Source: Omnitrophica bacterium RIFCSPHIGHO2_02_FULL_51_18 (lineage in GTDB: Bacteria > Omnitrophota > Gorgyraeia > 2-02-FULL-51-18). Taken from it: 33,273 nucleotides of DNA. A program made the position numbers and the translations under genes. The first letter of the stretch is position 1. Each line of letters opens with the position of its first letter. The notes under the pieces were generated by a model. That model saw only the letters and a program-made list of their open reading frames with translations, searched no databases and was not told the DNA's origin. Shown piece after piece: positions 7,341 to 15,381 of the stretch. The DNA lies in the NCBI GenBank assembly GCA_001804125.1, contig MHFI01000025.1:1-33273 (forward strand). The letters run 5' to 3'.

Positions 7341-8643
7341 GGCTTGATTTGATATCTCCCAAAAGAAAAAGCGACCCCGTGACTAAAACCAAATCGGCCG
7401 AAGAAGCGGAGGCGGCGGCCTTCTGAAGCGCCTGGCAAGGATTTTTTTCAATCCGAACCTCCTTAAAACGCGCGGCGGCCTTTTCCGCGATGAGACCCGG
7501 CTCCATCGCACGCGGATTCTCCGCTTGAGTGAGGATGAGGTTCGTGCTTTCAGGCGGCAGTGCGCTTAAAATGCCGTCGAGGTCCTTGTCGGAAGACACT
7601 CCGAGCACCACCCAAAGTTTCTCATATTGAAAATGCCTGTTCACGGCCTCCACGAGACGCCGCATGCTGTCCGCGTTCTGCGCGCCATCGAGTAGAATCT
7701 TCGGAGAGTCGGAGATCTTCTCAAGACGTCCCGGCCAGCGCGCATCCAGCACTCCCTGCCGCACCGCGTCACTCGAAATTTTAAGCCTCGTTTTTTCTTC
7801 CAGGCTTTTCGCAAGCGCTACCGCCAGACACGCGTTCTCGATTTGATGCCGCCCGATAAGCCCGAGTCTCAAGTCGAAATAATTTCCGAAGGGCGCACGG
7901 ACATCGAACGTCTGAAACTCTTCGGTCCACTCCCTTTCAAAAAACCGGATTTCTTTCCCGACACGCAAAAGCCGCGCGTCCCTTTCCTCGGCCGTCCTTT
8001 GCACGACGACCTCCGCTTCAGGCACCTGCGGCGCCGACACGACGATTTCGCGGCCTTTGATGATCCCGCACTTTTGCACGGCAATCTTTGAGACGGTTTT
8101 CCCGAGTTTATCGGTATGCTCAAGGCTTATCGGCGTGATCCCGGCAACCCGGGCTTGCGCGATATTCGTCGAATCGTAAAGCCCTCCAAGCCCCACCTCT
8201 AAAACCGCGACCTGGACCTTCATTTCCTTAAAATAAAAAAAAGCGGCGGCCGTCAATAATTCAAAAAAAGTGGGGGGATTCTTCCGCCACTCGTAACTGT
8301 CCAACGTGTGTTTGAACCGTTCCATCATCGCCAAAAAACGCTGCTCACTGATCCAAAGTCCGTTGACCTGGATGCGCTCCCTCAGGTCCACGAGGTGAGG
8401 CGACGTGTACAGTCCCACCTTTAAATTTTCCATGCGTAAAATTGAACTTAAGATGGCGGCCACAGAGCCCTTGCCCTTGGAGCCTGCTATTAAAATCGTC
8501 TCGTAAGCTTTCTGCGGGTTCCCCAGTTCCTTCGCAAGCGCATGCATGCGGTCAAGCTTAAATGCCTCCGGATATTCCCAGGAAGCCGTGCGCTCATAAT
8601 TGATAAACGAATGGATGTATCCGAGCGCCTCTTCGATGTTCAT
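7330..8643 (-). CDS. folC: Dihydrofolate/folylpolyglutamate synthase
   Basis: FolC adds glutamate to dihydropteroate and/or folates in an ATP-dependent, Mur-ligase-like reaction. The 437-residue protein has the P-loop ILIAGSKGKGSVAA (about residues 50-63), YTSPHLVDLRERI, the central VAVLEVGLGGLYDSTN and the C-terminal domain with ILLDGAQNADS. These are the family's ATP- and pterin-binding regions. It sits 11 bp after the TPR gene and overlaps mnmE by 11 bp. With the upstream pabB/pabC-like genes and purH it forms a folate and one-carbon neighbourhood. That context supports a folate role for the chorismate enzyme further upstream. Confidence 0.96.
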   Translation of the reverse strand: MNIEEALGYIHSFINYERTASWEYPEAFKLDRMHALAKELGNPQKAYETILIAGSKGKGSVAAILSSILRMENLKVGLYTSPHLVDLRERIQVNGLWISEQRFLAMMERFKHTLDSYEWRKNPPTFFELLTAAAFFYFKEMKVQVAVLEVGLGGLYDSTNIAQARVAGITPISLEHTDKLGKTVSKIAVQKCGIIKGREIVVSAPQVPEAEVVVQRTAEERDARLLRVGKEIRFFEREWTEEFQTFDVRAPFGNYFDLRLGLIGRHQIENACLAVALAKSLEEKTRLKISSDAVRQGVLDARWPGRLEKISDSPKILLDGAQNADSMRRLVEAVNRHFQYEKLWVVLGVSSDKDLDGILSALPPESTNLILTQAENPRAMEPGLIAEKAAARFKEVRIEKNPCQALQKAAASASSADLVLVTGSLFLLGDIKSSHGS

Positions 8644-8654
8644 AAGCGGCTTTT

Positions 8655-10073
8655 TTAAGAAGCGTCTGAAGGAGCGCGAGAGACGAGAGCGCTCTGTTTT
8701 TTGAGCTCGATCGCGGCGATGAAATGGCGCACGGTTTCGGTCTCGGACCCTTTTTTCTTCGGCATAAGCCGCAGATAATCATTCAGGGCGTTGAGAGCTC
8801 CGTCATAGTCGGCCTGATCGTCCAACGCATTGGCAAGGTTGTAGTACGCTTCGGCGTTGTCAGGATCCGAGCGAATGGCTTCTCGATAACGCGCTATTGC
8901 CTCTTTCAGGTCGCCGCGGCGATAATGAATAACACCCAGATTGTTGTGCGCGTAAGAGTGGCTCGAGTCAAGGCGGAGCGCCTCTTCATATTCTCTGGCA
9001 GCCTGGTCAAACCCGCTTTTGTCCTGCAAGGAAAGCGCTTTTTTGTAATGTTCTCTAGCATTTTTCTTCCGCTCGAGCGCGTTTTTCTCAGCCGCCCGGA
9101 GGGCCTCCTGGATCTCTTTCAACTTTCGGGCTGCTTCAGCTTTTTTAAGCGCTTCCAGCTCTTTCAATTCTTTTTGCTTTCTTGATTCCTGCGTCTTTCT
9201 TTGCTCCTCCGCCTCTTTCAAAACCCGCAGTTTCTTGACTGCTTCTGCGGCTTTGCGGACTTCCAACTCTTTTTGTTCTTTCTGCTTCTTCGCTTCTTCC
9301 GCTTTTCGGCGCGCTTCGGCCTCTTTCAATTCCTTTTGCTTTTTGATGTCCTCGGCTTTTTTCAGCGCTTCCGCCTTCTTTTTGGCTTCGAGCGCTTTCC
9401 GGAGGCTCTCAGCTTTTCGCTTTTCTTCCTCGAATGTCTTGACTTGCGGCGCTTGTGACTTTTGCGGTTTTTCCGGAGCGGGTTTTGCTTCTGCCATGCT
9501 TTTTCTAGCTTTAACGGTTCTCAATTCCTCCTCTGCCCGCGAAAAATTAGGGTCAATCTTTAGAGCCGCTTCATATTCGCGCTCGGCGTCCTTCCACAGC
9601 GTCTTCCTGGAGTAAAGCGCACCCAGCGCATAGTGGGCCTCTGAAAGATCCGGCTTTAGTTTCACGGCCTCCTTGTACTCCGAAAGCGCCCGGTCGAACT
9701 CCTTGTTGGCATAATACACATTGGCCAGATTGAAATGTGCCGGTGCCAGCTTCCTGTTTATCCTGACGGCCTCTTCATAGGATTTCATCGCCTCAACAAG
9801 CCCGCCGTTCTCAAAATAGGCCGTTCCCAGATTATTGTGGAAATCGGCATCGCCGGACTTGAGCCTAATCGCTTCCTTATACTCCTTAATGGCCTCTGTC
9901 GAAGAACCCTGGCTGCAAAGGGCATTGCCGTAATTGTAGTGCGCCTCGGCGCTCTCCGGGGATTTCAGCGCCGCTTCCCTGGCCTTCTCCAAAACACCCG
10001 AGTCGGCCGCATAAGCGAAGCGGCCCATGGCGAACAACGCACAAACCAAAAAGTAGGTGGATCGTCTCATCAA
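8655..10073 (-). CDS. Exported TPR protein with TolA-like coiled coil
   Basis: This 472-residue protein begins with a signal peptide (cleavage probably after FAYA, about residue 22). An N-terminal block of about four tetratricopeptide repeats follows (about 30-170; for example NYGNALCSQGSSTEAIKEY and AHYALGALYSRKTLWKDAE). Next is a long Lys/Glu/Ala-rich coiled coil (about 190-340) built from degenerate KKAEALKK- and KELKEAE-like units. Two or three more TPRs end the protein (about 345-440). TPR arrays mediate protein-protein contacts; the highly charged helix resembles TolA domain II and could span the periplasm. No catalytic motif is seen. It overlaps purH by 4 bp, so it is co-transcribed with housekeeping genes, but a functional link is not evident. 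Confidence 0.88.
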   Translation of the reverse strand: MMRRSTYFLVCALFAMGRFAYAADSGVLEKAREAALKSPESAEAHYNYGNALCSQGSSTEAIKEYKEAIRLKSGDADFHNNLGTAYFENGGLVEAMKSYEEAVRINRKLAPAHFNLANVYYANKEFDRALSEYKEAVKLKPDLSEAHYALGALYSRKTLWKDAEREYEAALKIDPNFSRAEEELRTVKARKSMAEAKPAPEKPQKSQAPQVKTFEEEKRKAESLRKALEAKKKAEALKKAEDIKKQKELKEAEARRKAEEAKKQKEQKELEVRKAAEAVKKLRVLKEAEEQRKTQESRKQKELKELEALKKAEAARKLKEIQEALRAAEKNALERKKNAREHYKKALSLQDKSGFDQAAREYEEALRLDSSHSYAHNNLGVIHYRRGDLKEAIARYREAIRSDPDNAEAYYNLANALDDQADYDGALNALNDYLRLMPKKKGSETETVRHFIAAIELKKQSALVSRAPSDAS

Positions 10074-11617
10074 TGCCTGAAGTGCCTTACCCCTGTAAAC
10101 ACCATGCTGATTTTCGCCCGGTTACAGGCCTTGATTACCTGCTCGTCTTGAATCGACCCGCCCGGCTGGATAATCGCGCGGATCCCGTGCTTTTTTGCGA
10201 GCTTAATCGAATCGGGCTTCGGAAAGAAGCCGTCCGATGCGAGCACAGCGCCGCGCGCGCGGTGCCCTGCTTTCTTAAACGCCGTCTCGCAGGCATCCAC
10301 GCGCGAAGGCTGTCCCATGCCCAGGCCCAGCGTCATCCCATTTTTGGCGACGACAATCGCGTTGGATTTCACATAACGGCACACTTTAAACGCAAACAAA
10401 AGATCCCGGATCTCGGAGGGTTTCGGCGACAGCTTTGTGACGCATTTAAGCGACGACGGCAGCGGGTTCTTCAGGTCCCTGTCCTGCAGGAGAAGCCCGC
10501 CCCTCACTTTTTTAAAATCGAGCGCTTCACCGTGCTTTTCCCCGGAAACCGAAAGAAGTCTTAAATTCTTCTTTTGCTTTAAAAGCTTGGACGCCGCGCG
10601 CGTGAAACCCGCCGAGACGATGCATTCGATAAACCCGCTTCTTAAGATTTGACGCGCGGCGTTTTCATCAACAACGGTGTTGAACCCGATGATCGATCCG
10701 AACGCCGACAACGGATCACAGAGATAGGCGTTCCTGAAGGCGGTCCGCGCGTTCTTCGCAACCGCAAAACCGCAGGGGCTCGTGTGTTTGATGATTGAGC
10801 ATGCCGGTTCTTCAAACGCTTCCGCCATTTCAAGCGCCGCGTCCAGGTCCAAAATATTGTTGAACGACAACTCCTTTCCGTGAAGCTGCTTGGCCTCCAC
10901 GACTCCGGAAGCTCTGACTCCTTTTTCACGGTAAAGCGCGCCTTTCTGATGGGGATTTTCCCCGTAACGCAGATCCTGCACTTTTTCAAAATCAAGCGTC
11001 ATGCGTTCCGGCAACGCATCCTTTAAAGATGCGCTCCCCTCAAAATACTTCCCAATCAGACTGTCATAATGGGCGGTGAGCTTAAAAACCTTGGCGGCCA
11101 GACGCTTGCGCGTCGCCTCGCTTAAGCGTCCCTGATTCTGGGTGATTTCTTTCCTGACCGGCTCATAATCGGCAGGGTCCGACACCGGGGCCACAAACCT
11201 GAAATTCTTCGCCGCGCTCCGGAGCATCGCCGGGCCGCCGATATCGATCATTTCAAGGATCTGGCGCTCGTCCGTCTTTGTTTGGACAGCCTCCCAAAAA
11301 GGGTACAGATTTACGACCAAAAGATCGATCGGCTGAATCTTATGCTTTTGGATCGTTTTCACGTGTTTGGGGTTATCGCGGATCGCCAAGAGACCTCCGT
11401 GGATCTTGGGGTGCAGCGTCTTCAAGCGGCCGTCCAGTATCTCAGGAAACTTCGTGACGCTCGAAACCTCCCGGACCGGTACGCCGGCCCTTTTCAAAAG
11501 CTCCGCGGTGCCCCCCGTGGAAATAATCTCCACTCCTTTTGATTTTAAAAACTTCGCGAAAGGCACGACCCCGCTTTTATCATAAACGCTCACAAGCGCT
11601 CTCCGGATCTGATTCAC
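10070..11617 (-). CDS. purH: Bifunctional AICAR formyltransferase / IMP cyclohydrolase
   Basis: PurH performs the last two steps of purine synthesis: formylation of AICAR with 10-formyl-THF, then ring closure to IMP. The 515-residue protein is full length. The N-terminal MGS-like IMP cyclohydrolase domain (about 1-145) has VSVYDKSG, ISTGGTAELL and DGRLKTLHPKIHGG. The C-terminal transformylase domain has IIKHTSPCGFAV, DPLSAFGSIIGFN and the terminal GIRAIIQPGGSIQDEQV. The start is GTG at 11617, sharing one base with the stop of the aminotransferase gene (TAGTG). It fits the folate neighbourhood as a 10-formyl-THF user. Confidence 0.98.
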   Translation of the reverse strand: MNQIRRALVSVYDKSGVVPFAKFLKSKGVEIISTGGTAELLKRAGVPVREVSSVTKFPEILDGRLKTLHPKIHGGLLAIRDNPKHVKTIQKHKIQPIDLLVVNLYPFWEAVQTKTDERQILEMIDIGGPAMLRSAAKNFRFVAPVSDPADYEPVRKEITQNQGRLSEATRKRLAAKVFKLTAHYDSLIGKYFEGSASLKDALPERMTLDFEKVQDLRYGENPHQKGALYREKGVRASGVVEAKQLHGKELSFNNILDLDAALEMAEAFEEPACSIIKHTSPCGFAVAKNARTAFRNAYLCDPLSAFGSIIGFNTVVDENAARQILRSGFIECIVSAGFTRAASKLLKQKKNLRLLSVSGEKHGEALDFKKVRGGLLLQDRDLKNPLPSSLKCVTKLSPKPSEIRDLLFAFKVCRYVKSNAIVVAKNGMTLGLGMGQPSRVDACETAFKKAGHRARGAVLASDGFFPKPDSIKLAKKHGIRAIIQPGGSIQDEQVIKACNRAKISMVFTGVRHFRH

Positions 11618-12486
11618 TAAATCTCCTTTTTTTGTTTGATAAAATCCTTGAAATGTTTCCGAAGCATTTTTGTCACGGGGCCAGGAACGCTGCCTGCGAT
11701 CTTACGCCCGTCATAAACCGCCACGGGCAGCACCTCCGAAGAGGTGTTCGTGATGAAACACTCGTCTGCTGAATAAATCTCATGCCGTGTCAGGGGCTTT
11801 TCAAGCACCCGAAGGCCTATTTCCCCCGCGAGCACTATCACGACCTCGCGTGTGACCCCCCTTAAAATACCGGAACTGACAGGAGGTGTCAAAATTGTTT
11901 TTCCGGAAGCCACAATGAATAAATTGGAAACTGTGCCTTCCGCTACGCACTGGTCCTGGCTCAGAAAAACAACTTCATGCGGAAGAGAGCCTGAGAGGTC
12001 GAGCGACGCCAAAACGCCGCTCACGTACTGCGAGGATTTAATCTGCGGGTCCTGCGCCCTTAAAGTCCAGCGGCGGTTGACCGCCGTTTTGATCCCGATG
12101 CCCTTTTCGTAAATCTCGTCGGCGTAAGGAGCAAAATGTCTGGCGATCGCCACCACGCGGCCTTCGCCCGCGCCGTCCCAATGGACCGAAACCCTTAAAA
12201 GCGCGTCCTTAAACCCGCTTCCTTCAAGCACTTCCCTGATCCACCGGCGTATCCGGTTTTTTAAAAACGGGAGCGGACGGCCCAGCGTATGGCATGACTC
12301 CCAAAGACGATCGACATGCGCGCCAAGGCAAAAGAGCCGGCCGTCATAGGCCCTCAGGCTTTCGAAACAGGAGATCCGGTCAAGATACGGGAGACTGAGC
12401 CCGGCACCCGGCAAAGAACGCGTCGATCCTTTGTTCCCCGAAAACAGCCTTGAGAACGGCCTCTGCTTTATAAAGGGTTTCATCAT
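11617..12486 (-). CDS. pabC: Class IV aminotransferase fold enzyme, probable aminodeoxychorismate lyase
   Basis: This is a PLP enzyme of fold type IV (ADC lyase, branched-chain or D-amino-acid aminotransferase group). Visible marks are FESLRAYDGRLF, the PLP-lysine region IKSSQYVSGVLA (about residue 150), VAEGTVSNLF and SSGILRGVTR. Placed right after the chorismate-aminating enzyme, the likeliest job is ADC to p-aminobenzoate plus pyruvate. A branched-chain or D-amino-acid transaminase cannot be excluded. The ORF-track start at 12486 gives 107 bp of overlap with the upstream gene and a 27-residue leader not typical of the family. A TTG at 12414, shortly before LSLPYLDR, would give about 265 residues with only a 35-bp overlap and may be the true start. 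Confidence 0.85.
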   Translation of the reverse strand: MMKPFIKQRPFSRLFSGNKGSTRSLPGAGLSLPYLDRISCFESLRAYDGRLFCLGAHVDRLWESCHTLGRPLPFLKNRIRRWIREVLEGSGFKDALLRVSVHWDGAGEGRVVAIARHFAPYADEIYEKGIGIKTAVNRRWTLRAQDPQIKSSQYVSGVLASLDLSGSLPHEVVFLSQDQCVAEGTVSNLFIVASGKTILTPPVSSGILRGVTREVVIVLAGEIGLRVLEKPLTRHEIYSADECFITNTSSEVLPVAVYDGRKIAGSVPGPVTKMLRKHFKDFIKQKKEI

Positions 12487-13924
12487 ATTCCTTCCCTGGG
12501 ACCGAATCCGCCACGATCCCGGCCCCGACCTGTAAATACGCTTTTTTATCTTTTACCACAAGACTGCGGATAATGATATTGAGATCCATATTGCCGTTGA
12601 AGCCCAAGTACCCCAGCGAACCCGTATAAGGCCCCCGCGTCACCGGCTCAAGCGCGTCCAAAATTTCCATGCACCGGATCTTGGGCGCCCCGGTGATCGT
12701 CCCGCCGGGGAAAAAGGCCCTCAAGACGTCCACCGCGCTCAATTTTTCACGAAGCACGCCGCGTATATTCGAGACGATGTGCTTCACATGCGAATAGTCC
12801 TCGACGACCATGAGCTCATTCGCGCCCACGGTGCCGTACTCAGCCACACGGCCCATGTCGTTTCGCTCAAGATCCACAAGCATGATGTGCTCAGCCCGCT
12901 CTTTCTCATCGAGCAACAGATCCCGCGAAAGCCAGCGGTCTTCCAAAGGGTTTTTCCCCCGTGAGCGCGTCCCGGCAATCGGGCGTGTTTCCATCAAACC
13001 GTTTTCCAGCTTTACAAGCCGCTCGGGAGAGCCTGAGACGATTTGAAAGCGGAGCGCGTCCAAATACCCAAAAAACGGCGAAGGATTCATGGTTTTCAGC
13101 TTTTCATAAATCCGGAAAGCCGATCCTTTCACGGGAAAGCTAAAGCGTTGGGACAAATTCGCCTGAAAAATATCCCCTTTTCGAATCGAGTCCTTTATCT
13201 TCATGACTTTCCCGATAAAATTCCGCCGCGTGAGGTTGCTCTGTATACCGAGCGCTCGGTGCACGCCGGCGTTTCCCCGGCCGGCCGCCGGCCGCCTCCG
13301 GGGACGGGCGGTCTGGCTTCTAAAACGCGCTTCGAAAGCATGAATTTTCTTGAGCCCCTCCTCATAACTTCTTCCAAGATCCCGGCCCACGCGCACGTTG
13401 GAAAATAAAAAAATGCATGAGTCCTTGTGGTCTACGACAACGCCTTCATCAAAAAAAAGAAGATAGATGTCAGGCAGTTGCAGATCATCCCTGGCTTTCC
13501 GGGGCAGCCGGGGTTCGATCAGGCTTTTTACTTCATAGCCGAAATAACCGACGGCACCGCCGGTAAAAGGGAGAAAAATTCCCGACGGTGAAGAATAGCG
13601 GGAAAGAAGCTCTTTAAGTTTTTCGAGCGGATCTGTCTCAAAACACTCGGCGGCGCCATAGGCGCTCAACCGGACCCGGCCGGCCTTGGATTCAAAAACC
13701 AAAAAAGGATCTTTGGCGATGATCGAATAACGGCCGGTGCCTGATGAAACTCTGGCGCTTTCAAGCAGTACGCTCGGCGATTTAAAATCAGCCCAGCGTC
13801 TGTAAAGCGCCGATGGATTCTCGAAACCGTCAATTTTTTTTACGAAAGGGAAATAAGAACCTGCTGATGCGCGCGCTTTAAACGCGGCAAAAGACGAAAG
13901 ATCCCGCATGACTGACCTTTGCAT
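12380..13924 (-). CDS. pabB: Chorismate-aminating synthase component I (PabB/TrpE family)
   Basis: The 514-residue protein has the N-terminal anthranilate-synthase-like domain (VLLESARVSSGTGRYS, about 51-67) and the chorismate-binding catalytic domain (about 235-500), with GDIFQANLSQRF, FPGGTITGAPKIRCMEILD and YTGSLGYLGFNG. Context (aminotransferase next, folC nearby) argues for PabB, giving aminodeoxychorismate for folate. However, the catalytic loop reads PIAGT (residues 315-319). Characterised PabB such as E. coli's has Lys here (PIKGT); PIAGT is the anthranilate-synthase form. So the product is not certain. No glutamine amidotransferase subunit (PabA/TrpG) is in the window. A GC-rich Arg/Ala linker (about 204-228) encoded by palindromic DNA separates the two domains. 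Confidence 0.88.
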   Translation of the reverse strand: MQRSVMRDLSSFAAFKARASAGSYFPFVKKIDGFENPSALYRRWADFKSPSVLLESARVSSGTGRYSIIAKDPFLVFESKAGRVRLSAYGAAECFETDPLEKLKELLSRYSSPSGIFLPFTGGAVGYFGYEVKSLIEPRLPRKARDDLQLPDIYLLFFDEGVVVDHKDSCIFLFSNVRVGRDLGRSYEEGLKKIHAFEARFRSQTARPRRRPAAGRGNAGVHRALGIQSNLTRRNFIGKVMKIKDSIRKGDIFQANLSQRFSFPVKGSAFRIYEKLKTMNPSPFFGYLDALRFQIVSGSPERLVKLENGLMETRPIAGTRSRGKNPLEDRWLSRDLLLDEKERAEHIMLVDLERNDMGRVAEYGTVGANELMVVEDYSHVKHIVSNIRGVLREKLSAVDVLRAFFPGGTITGAPKIRCMEILDALEPVTRGPYTGSLGYLGFNGNMDLNIIIRSLVVKDKKAYLQVGAGIVADSVPGKEYDETLYKAEAVLKAVFGEQRIDAFFAGCRAQSPVS

Positions 13925-13934
13925 AGGTAATAGG

Positions 13935-14492
13935 TCAGTAATTTAAAAAACCGGTTTTTTGTTTTTTGAGATGTATTCGAAGCTTCAAGTCCTGGATTTC
14001 CTCTTCGAGTGGCTTTATCTTCTCGGACAAAATCAACAGCTGCTCTTCCCATTTTTTCTTGTCGGCCGGCGTAAAATCAATGCCCTTGCCCCCCTTGAGC
14101 ACTTTTTGAATGTCGGCAAGCGTTTTCTGATAGCCGTCCAGACGGACCGCTTTCTCCGAAAGCTGTCGGGCCGCGGCGCCTATGTCGATTTTAAGCCGGT
14201 CGCGATTGGCATCGACCACGGCCCGAAGTTTCTCTATTTTCAAGTTCTGCGCCTTCGCGTAAGTATCGTATTCCTTGCGCAATTTATCGATCTCGGCGTC
14301 CATCGTCTTTTTCCTGCCCAAGAGGTCTTCCCTGATAAGCTGCGCACGGGCCTTTGCCTGGCCGCGCTGAAGGATCATTTGCTTGAAAACGGGGTCTTCT
14401 TTCGTAAGACGGTCCAGCTCTTCCGGGGAATTCATGTTACAGCCGGCCAACATAAGGCCAAAAATAAGCGTGGGTAGAAATCGTCTGCGCAT
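13935..14492 (-). CDS. Small coiled-coil lipoprotein of unknown function
   Basis: I use the ATG at 14492 (185 residues) rather than 14534, because the longer ORF begins inside the terminator hairpin of the preceding gene. The N-terminus MRRRFLPTLIFG followed by the lipobox LAGC (about residues 14-17) predicts a lipoprotein. The rest is almost wholly charged helix with heptad character: about 25-120, a short break near KGGKGIDFTPADKKKW, then about 130-180. I do not recognise a family and see no catalytic motif. A periplasmic spacer or envelope-tethering role is possible but is only inference. It ends 10 bp before pabB, so the pab-pur-fol genes may be read from the same transcript. Confidence 0.75.
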   Translation of the reverse strand: MRRRFLPTLIFGLMLAGCNMNSPEELDRLTKEDPVFKQMILQRGQAKARAQLIREDLLGRKKTMDAEIDKLRKEYDTYAKAQNLKIEKLRAVVDANRDRLKIDIGAAARQLSEKAVRLDGYQKTLADIQKVLKGGKGIDFTPADKKKWEEQLLILSEKIKPLEEEIQDLKLRIHLKKQKTGFLNY

Positions 14493-14509
14493 TGGACTGA
14501 CTATAACAC

Positions 14510-14537
14510 AAAAGGCGCGGAAAATAAATTCCACGCC
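14510..14537 (-). terminator. Intrinsic terminator of the MscS-TM-like gene
   Basis: On the minus strand GGCGTGGAA pairs with TTCCGCGCC (9 bp, one G-T wobble) around a 6-nt loop, followed by TTTT. It lies 25 nt after the stop of the membrane-protein gene. The next gene's ATG (14492) follows closely. A TATAGT at 14505-14500 downstream of the hairpin could restart transcription almost at that ATG. Confidence 0.65.
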
Positions 14538-14561
14538 CTTTGTGTAAACGATAAATCCGGA

Positions 14562-15245
14562 CTATTTTTTGGCCCGAAAACTCTCCACGAACTGATTCAC
14601 ATGCTTCGAAGCCAGGTCTTTGCAGCCGAGCCCGATCGCAAGACCCACGCCGAGCGCCAGCGCGAAGATGATACCCTTGAGGATCAAATCCACGAGTGAC
14701 GTGTCAATCCCCAGCTGTTTCAAAGCCTCCACAAACACCAATATGGCAATGATGAGTTGTGTGGCTTGCCCCAGGGACCTGGCCTGCCGAATACCCGCAT
14801 TGGCAGCGGTTGTGCGGACCGTGTTTGCCACGATCGTGGAAAAAAAGATACCGAGCACCAGAATGAACACGCTGGCGATCACGTTCGGGACATACAACAC
14901 CACCTTATTCAGCAAGTCAGCCGCAACCGTGAGCTGTAACGCATTGAGCGCCGACAAAACCACCACAAGCGCCAAAAGCCAGTAGATCAGAACGCCTATG
15001 ATCTCGGAGAGCGTGTAGTTGATGTCTCCCTTTGTAAGCACGTTCGCGATCCCTGTCTTTTCACTCACGGTATCGAGCCTTGCCAACTTCAAGAATCGGG
15101 TGACTACTTTTTGGATAATGGATGCCAGCATGCACCCCAAAAGAAGAATAACCAGTGCGCCTATGAGGCTGGGCATAAAATTCAGCACCCGGCGCCCCAT
15201 TTCTTCAAATGGACCAACCACAGTTGTTTGGAAATCCACTCGCAT
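14562..15245 (-). CDS. Mechanosensitive-channel-like TM-helix-repeat membrane protein
   Basis: This 227-residue protein has four hydrophobic segments (about 24-46, 82-105, 118-142 and 180-210). The second and fourth blocks are amphipathic repeats with YTLSEIIGVLIYWLLAL and IILKGIIFALALGVGLAIGLG-like text, matching the conserved TM helix found in MscS-related and CmpX-type proteins. The large cytoplasmic MscS beta domain is absent, so channel activity is uncertain. The conserved GLGCKDLASKHVNQF tail is typical of the short family. The ATG at 15245 is only 1 nt from AGGAGT; the GTG two codons on (15239) has better spacing. A promoter overlapped by an inverted repeat lies upstream, suggesting its own regulator. 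Confidence 0.85.
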   Translation of the reverse strand: MRVDFQTTVVGPFEEMGRRVLNFMPSLIGALVILLLGCMLASIIQKVVTRFLKLARLDTVSEKTGIANVLTKGDINYTLSEIIGVLIYWLLALVVVLSALNALQLTVAADLLNKVVLYVPNVIASVFILVLGIFFSTIVANTVRTTAANAGIRQARSLGQATQLIIAILVFVEALKQLGIDTSLVDLILKGIIFALALGVGLAIGLGCKDLASKHVNQFVESFRAKK

Positions 15246-15295
15246 ACTCCTTTCAGCTACTTAAACGACTAGCTTTATGAGATAACCGCATTTTC

Positions 15296-15327
15296 CAGAA
15301 GTAGACTATCAAGAATCGCTACTTCTG
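15296..15327. promoter_or_regulatory. Operator-like inverted repeat over the MscS-TM promoter
   Basis: CAGAAGTAG (15296-15304) and CTACTTCTG (15319-15327) form a perfect 9-bp inverted repeat with a 14-bp centre. It covers the spacer and touches both hexamers of the promoter at 15303-15331. Arm centres are about 23 bp apart, near two helical turns, as expected for a dimeric repressor. An mRNA hairpin is less likely because the repeat precedes the predicted transcription start. Confidence 0.55.
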
Positions 15328-15331
15328 TCAA
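15303..15331 (-). promoter_or_regulatory. Promoter of the MscS-TM-like gene
   Basis: A perfect -35 TTGACA (15331-15326) is followed by a 17-nt spacer and TAGTCT (15308-15303), a poor -10 with 3 of 6 consensus bases. A strong -35 with a weak -10 fits a regulated promoter. The leader to the start codon would be about 50 nt. A perfect 12-bp palindrome TAACAATTGTTA lies just upstream (15347-15358). Confidence 0.5.
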
Positions 15332-15346
15332 GTTTTTACTATTCTA

Positions 15347-15358
15347 TAACAATTGTTA
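15347..15358. promoter_or_regulatory. 12-bp perfect palindrome upstream of the MscS-TM promoter
   Basis: TAACAATTGTTA is a perfect palindrome 16 bp upstream of the -35 box. It is embedded in CTAT...TTAATAG, which extends the dyad imperfectly. It could be a second regulator site or a UP-like AT-rich element. No protein can be named for it. Confidence 0.35.
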
Positions 15359-15381
15359 GTTAATAGAGTAAATAGTCTGAA

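Noticed and set aside
9120-9480. Tandem DNA repeat in the TPR gene
   Set aside because: The protein has degenerate KKAEALKK-like units, but the DNA copies are too diverged to call a tandem repeat; they are ordinary coiled-coil coding sequence.
8724-9615. Hydrophobic plus-strand ORFs rich in Phe, Leu and Ser
   Set aside because: They mirror the Lys/Glu/Ala-rich coiled coil of the TPR protein; antisense of such codons always looks membrane-like.
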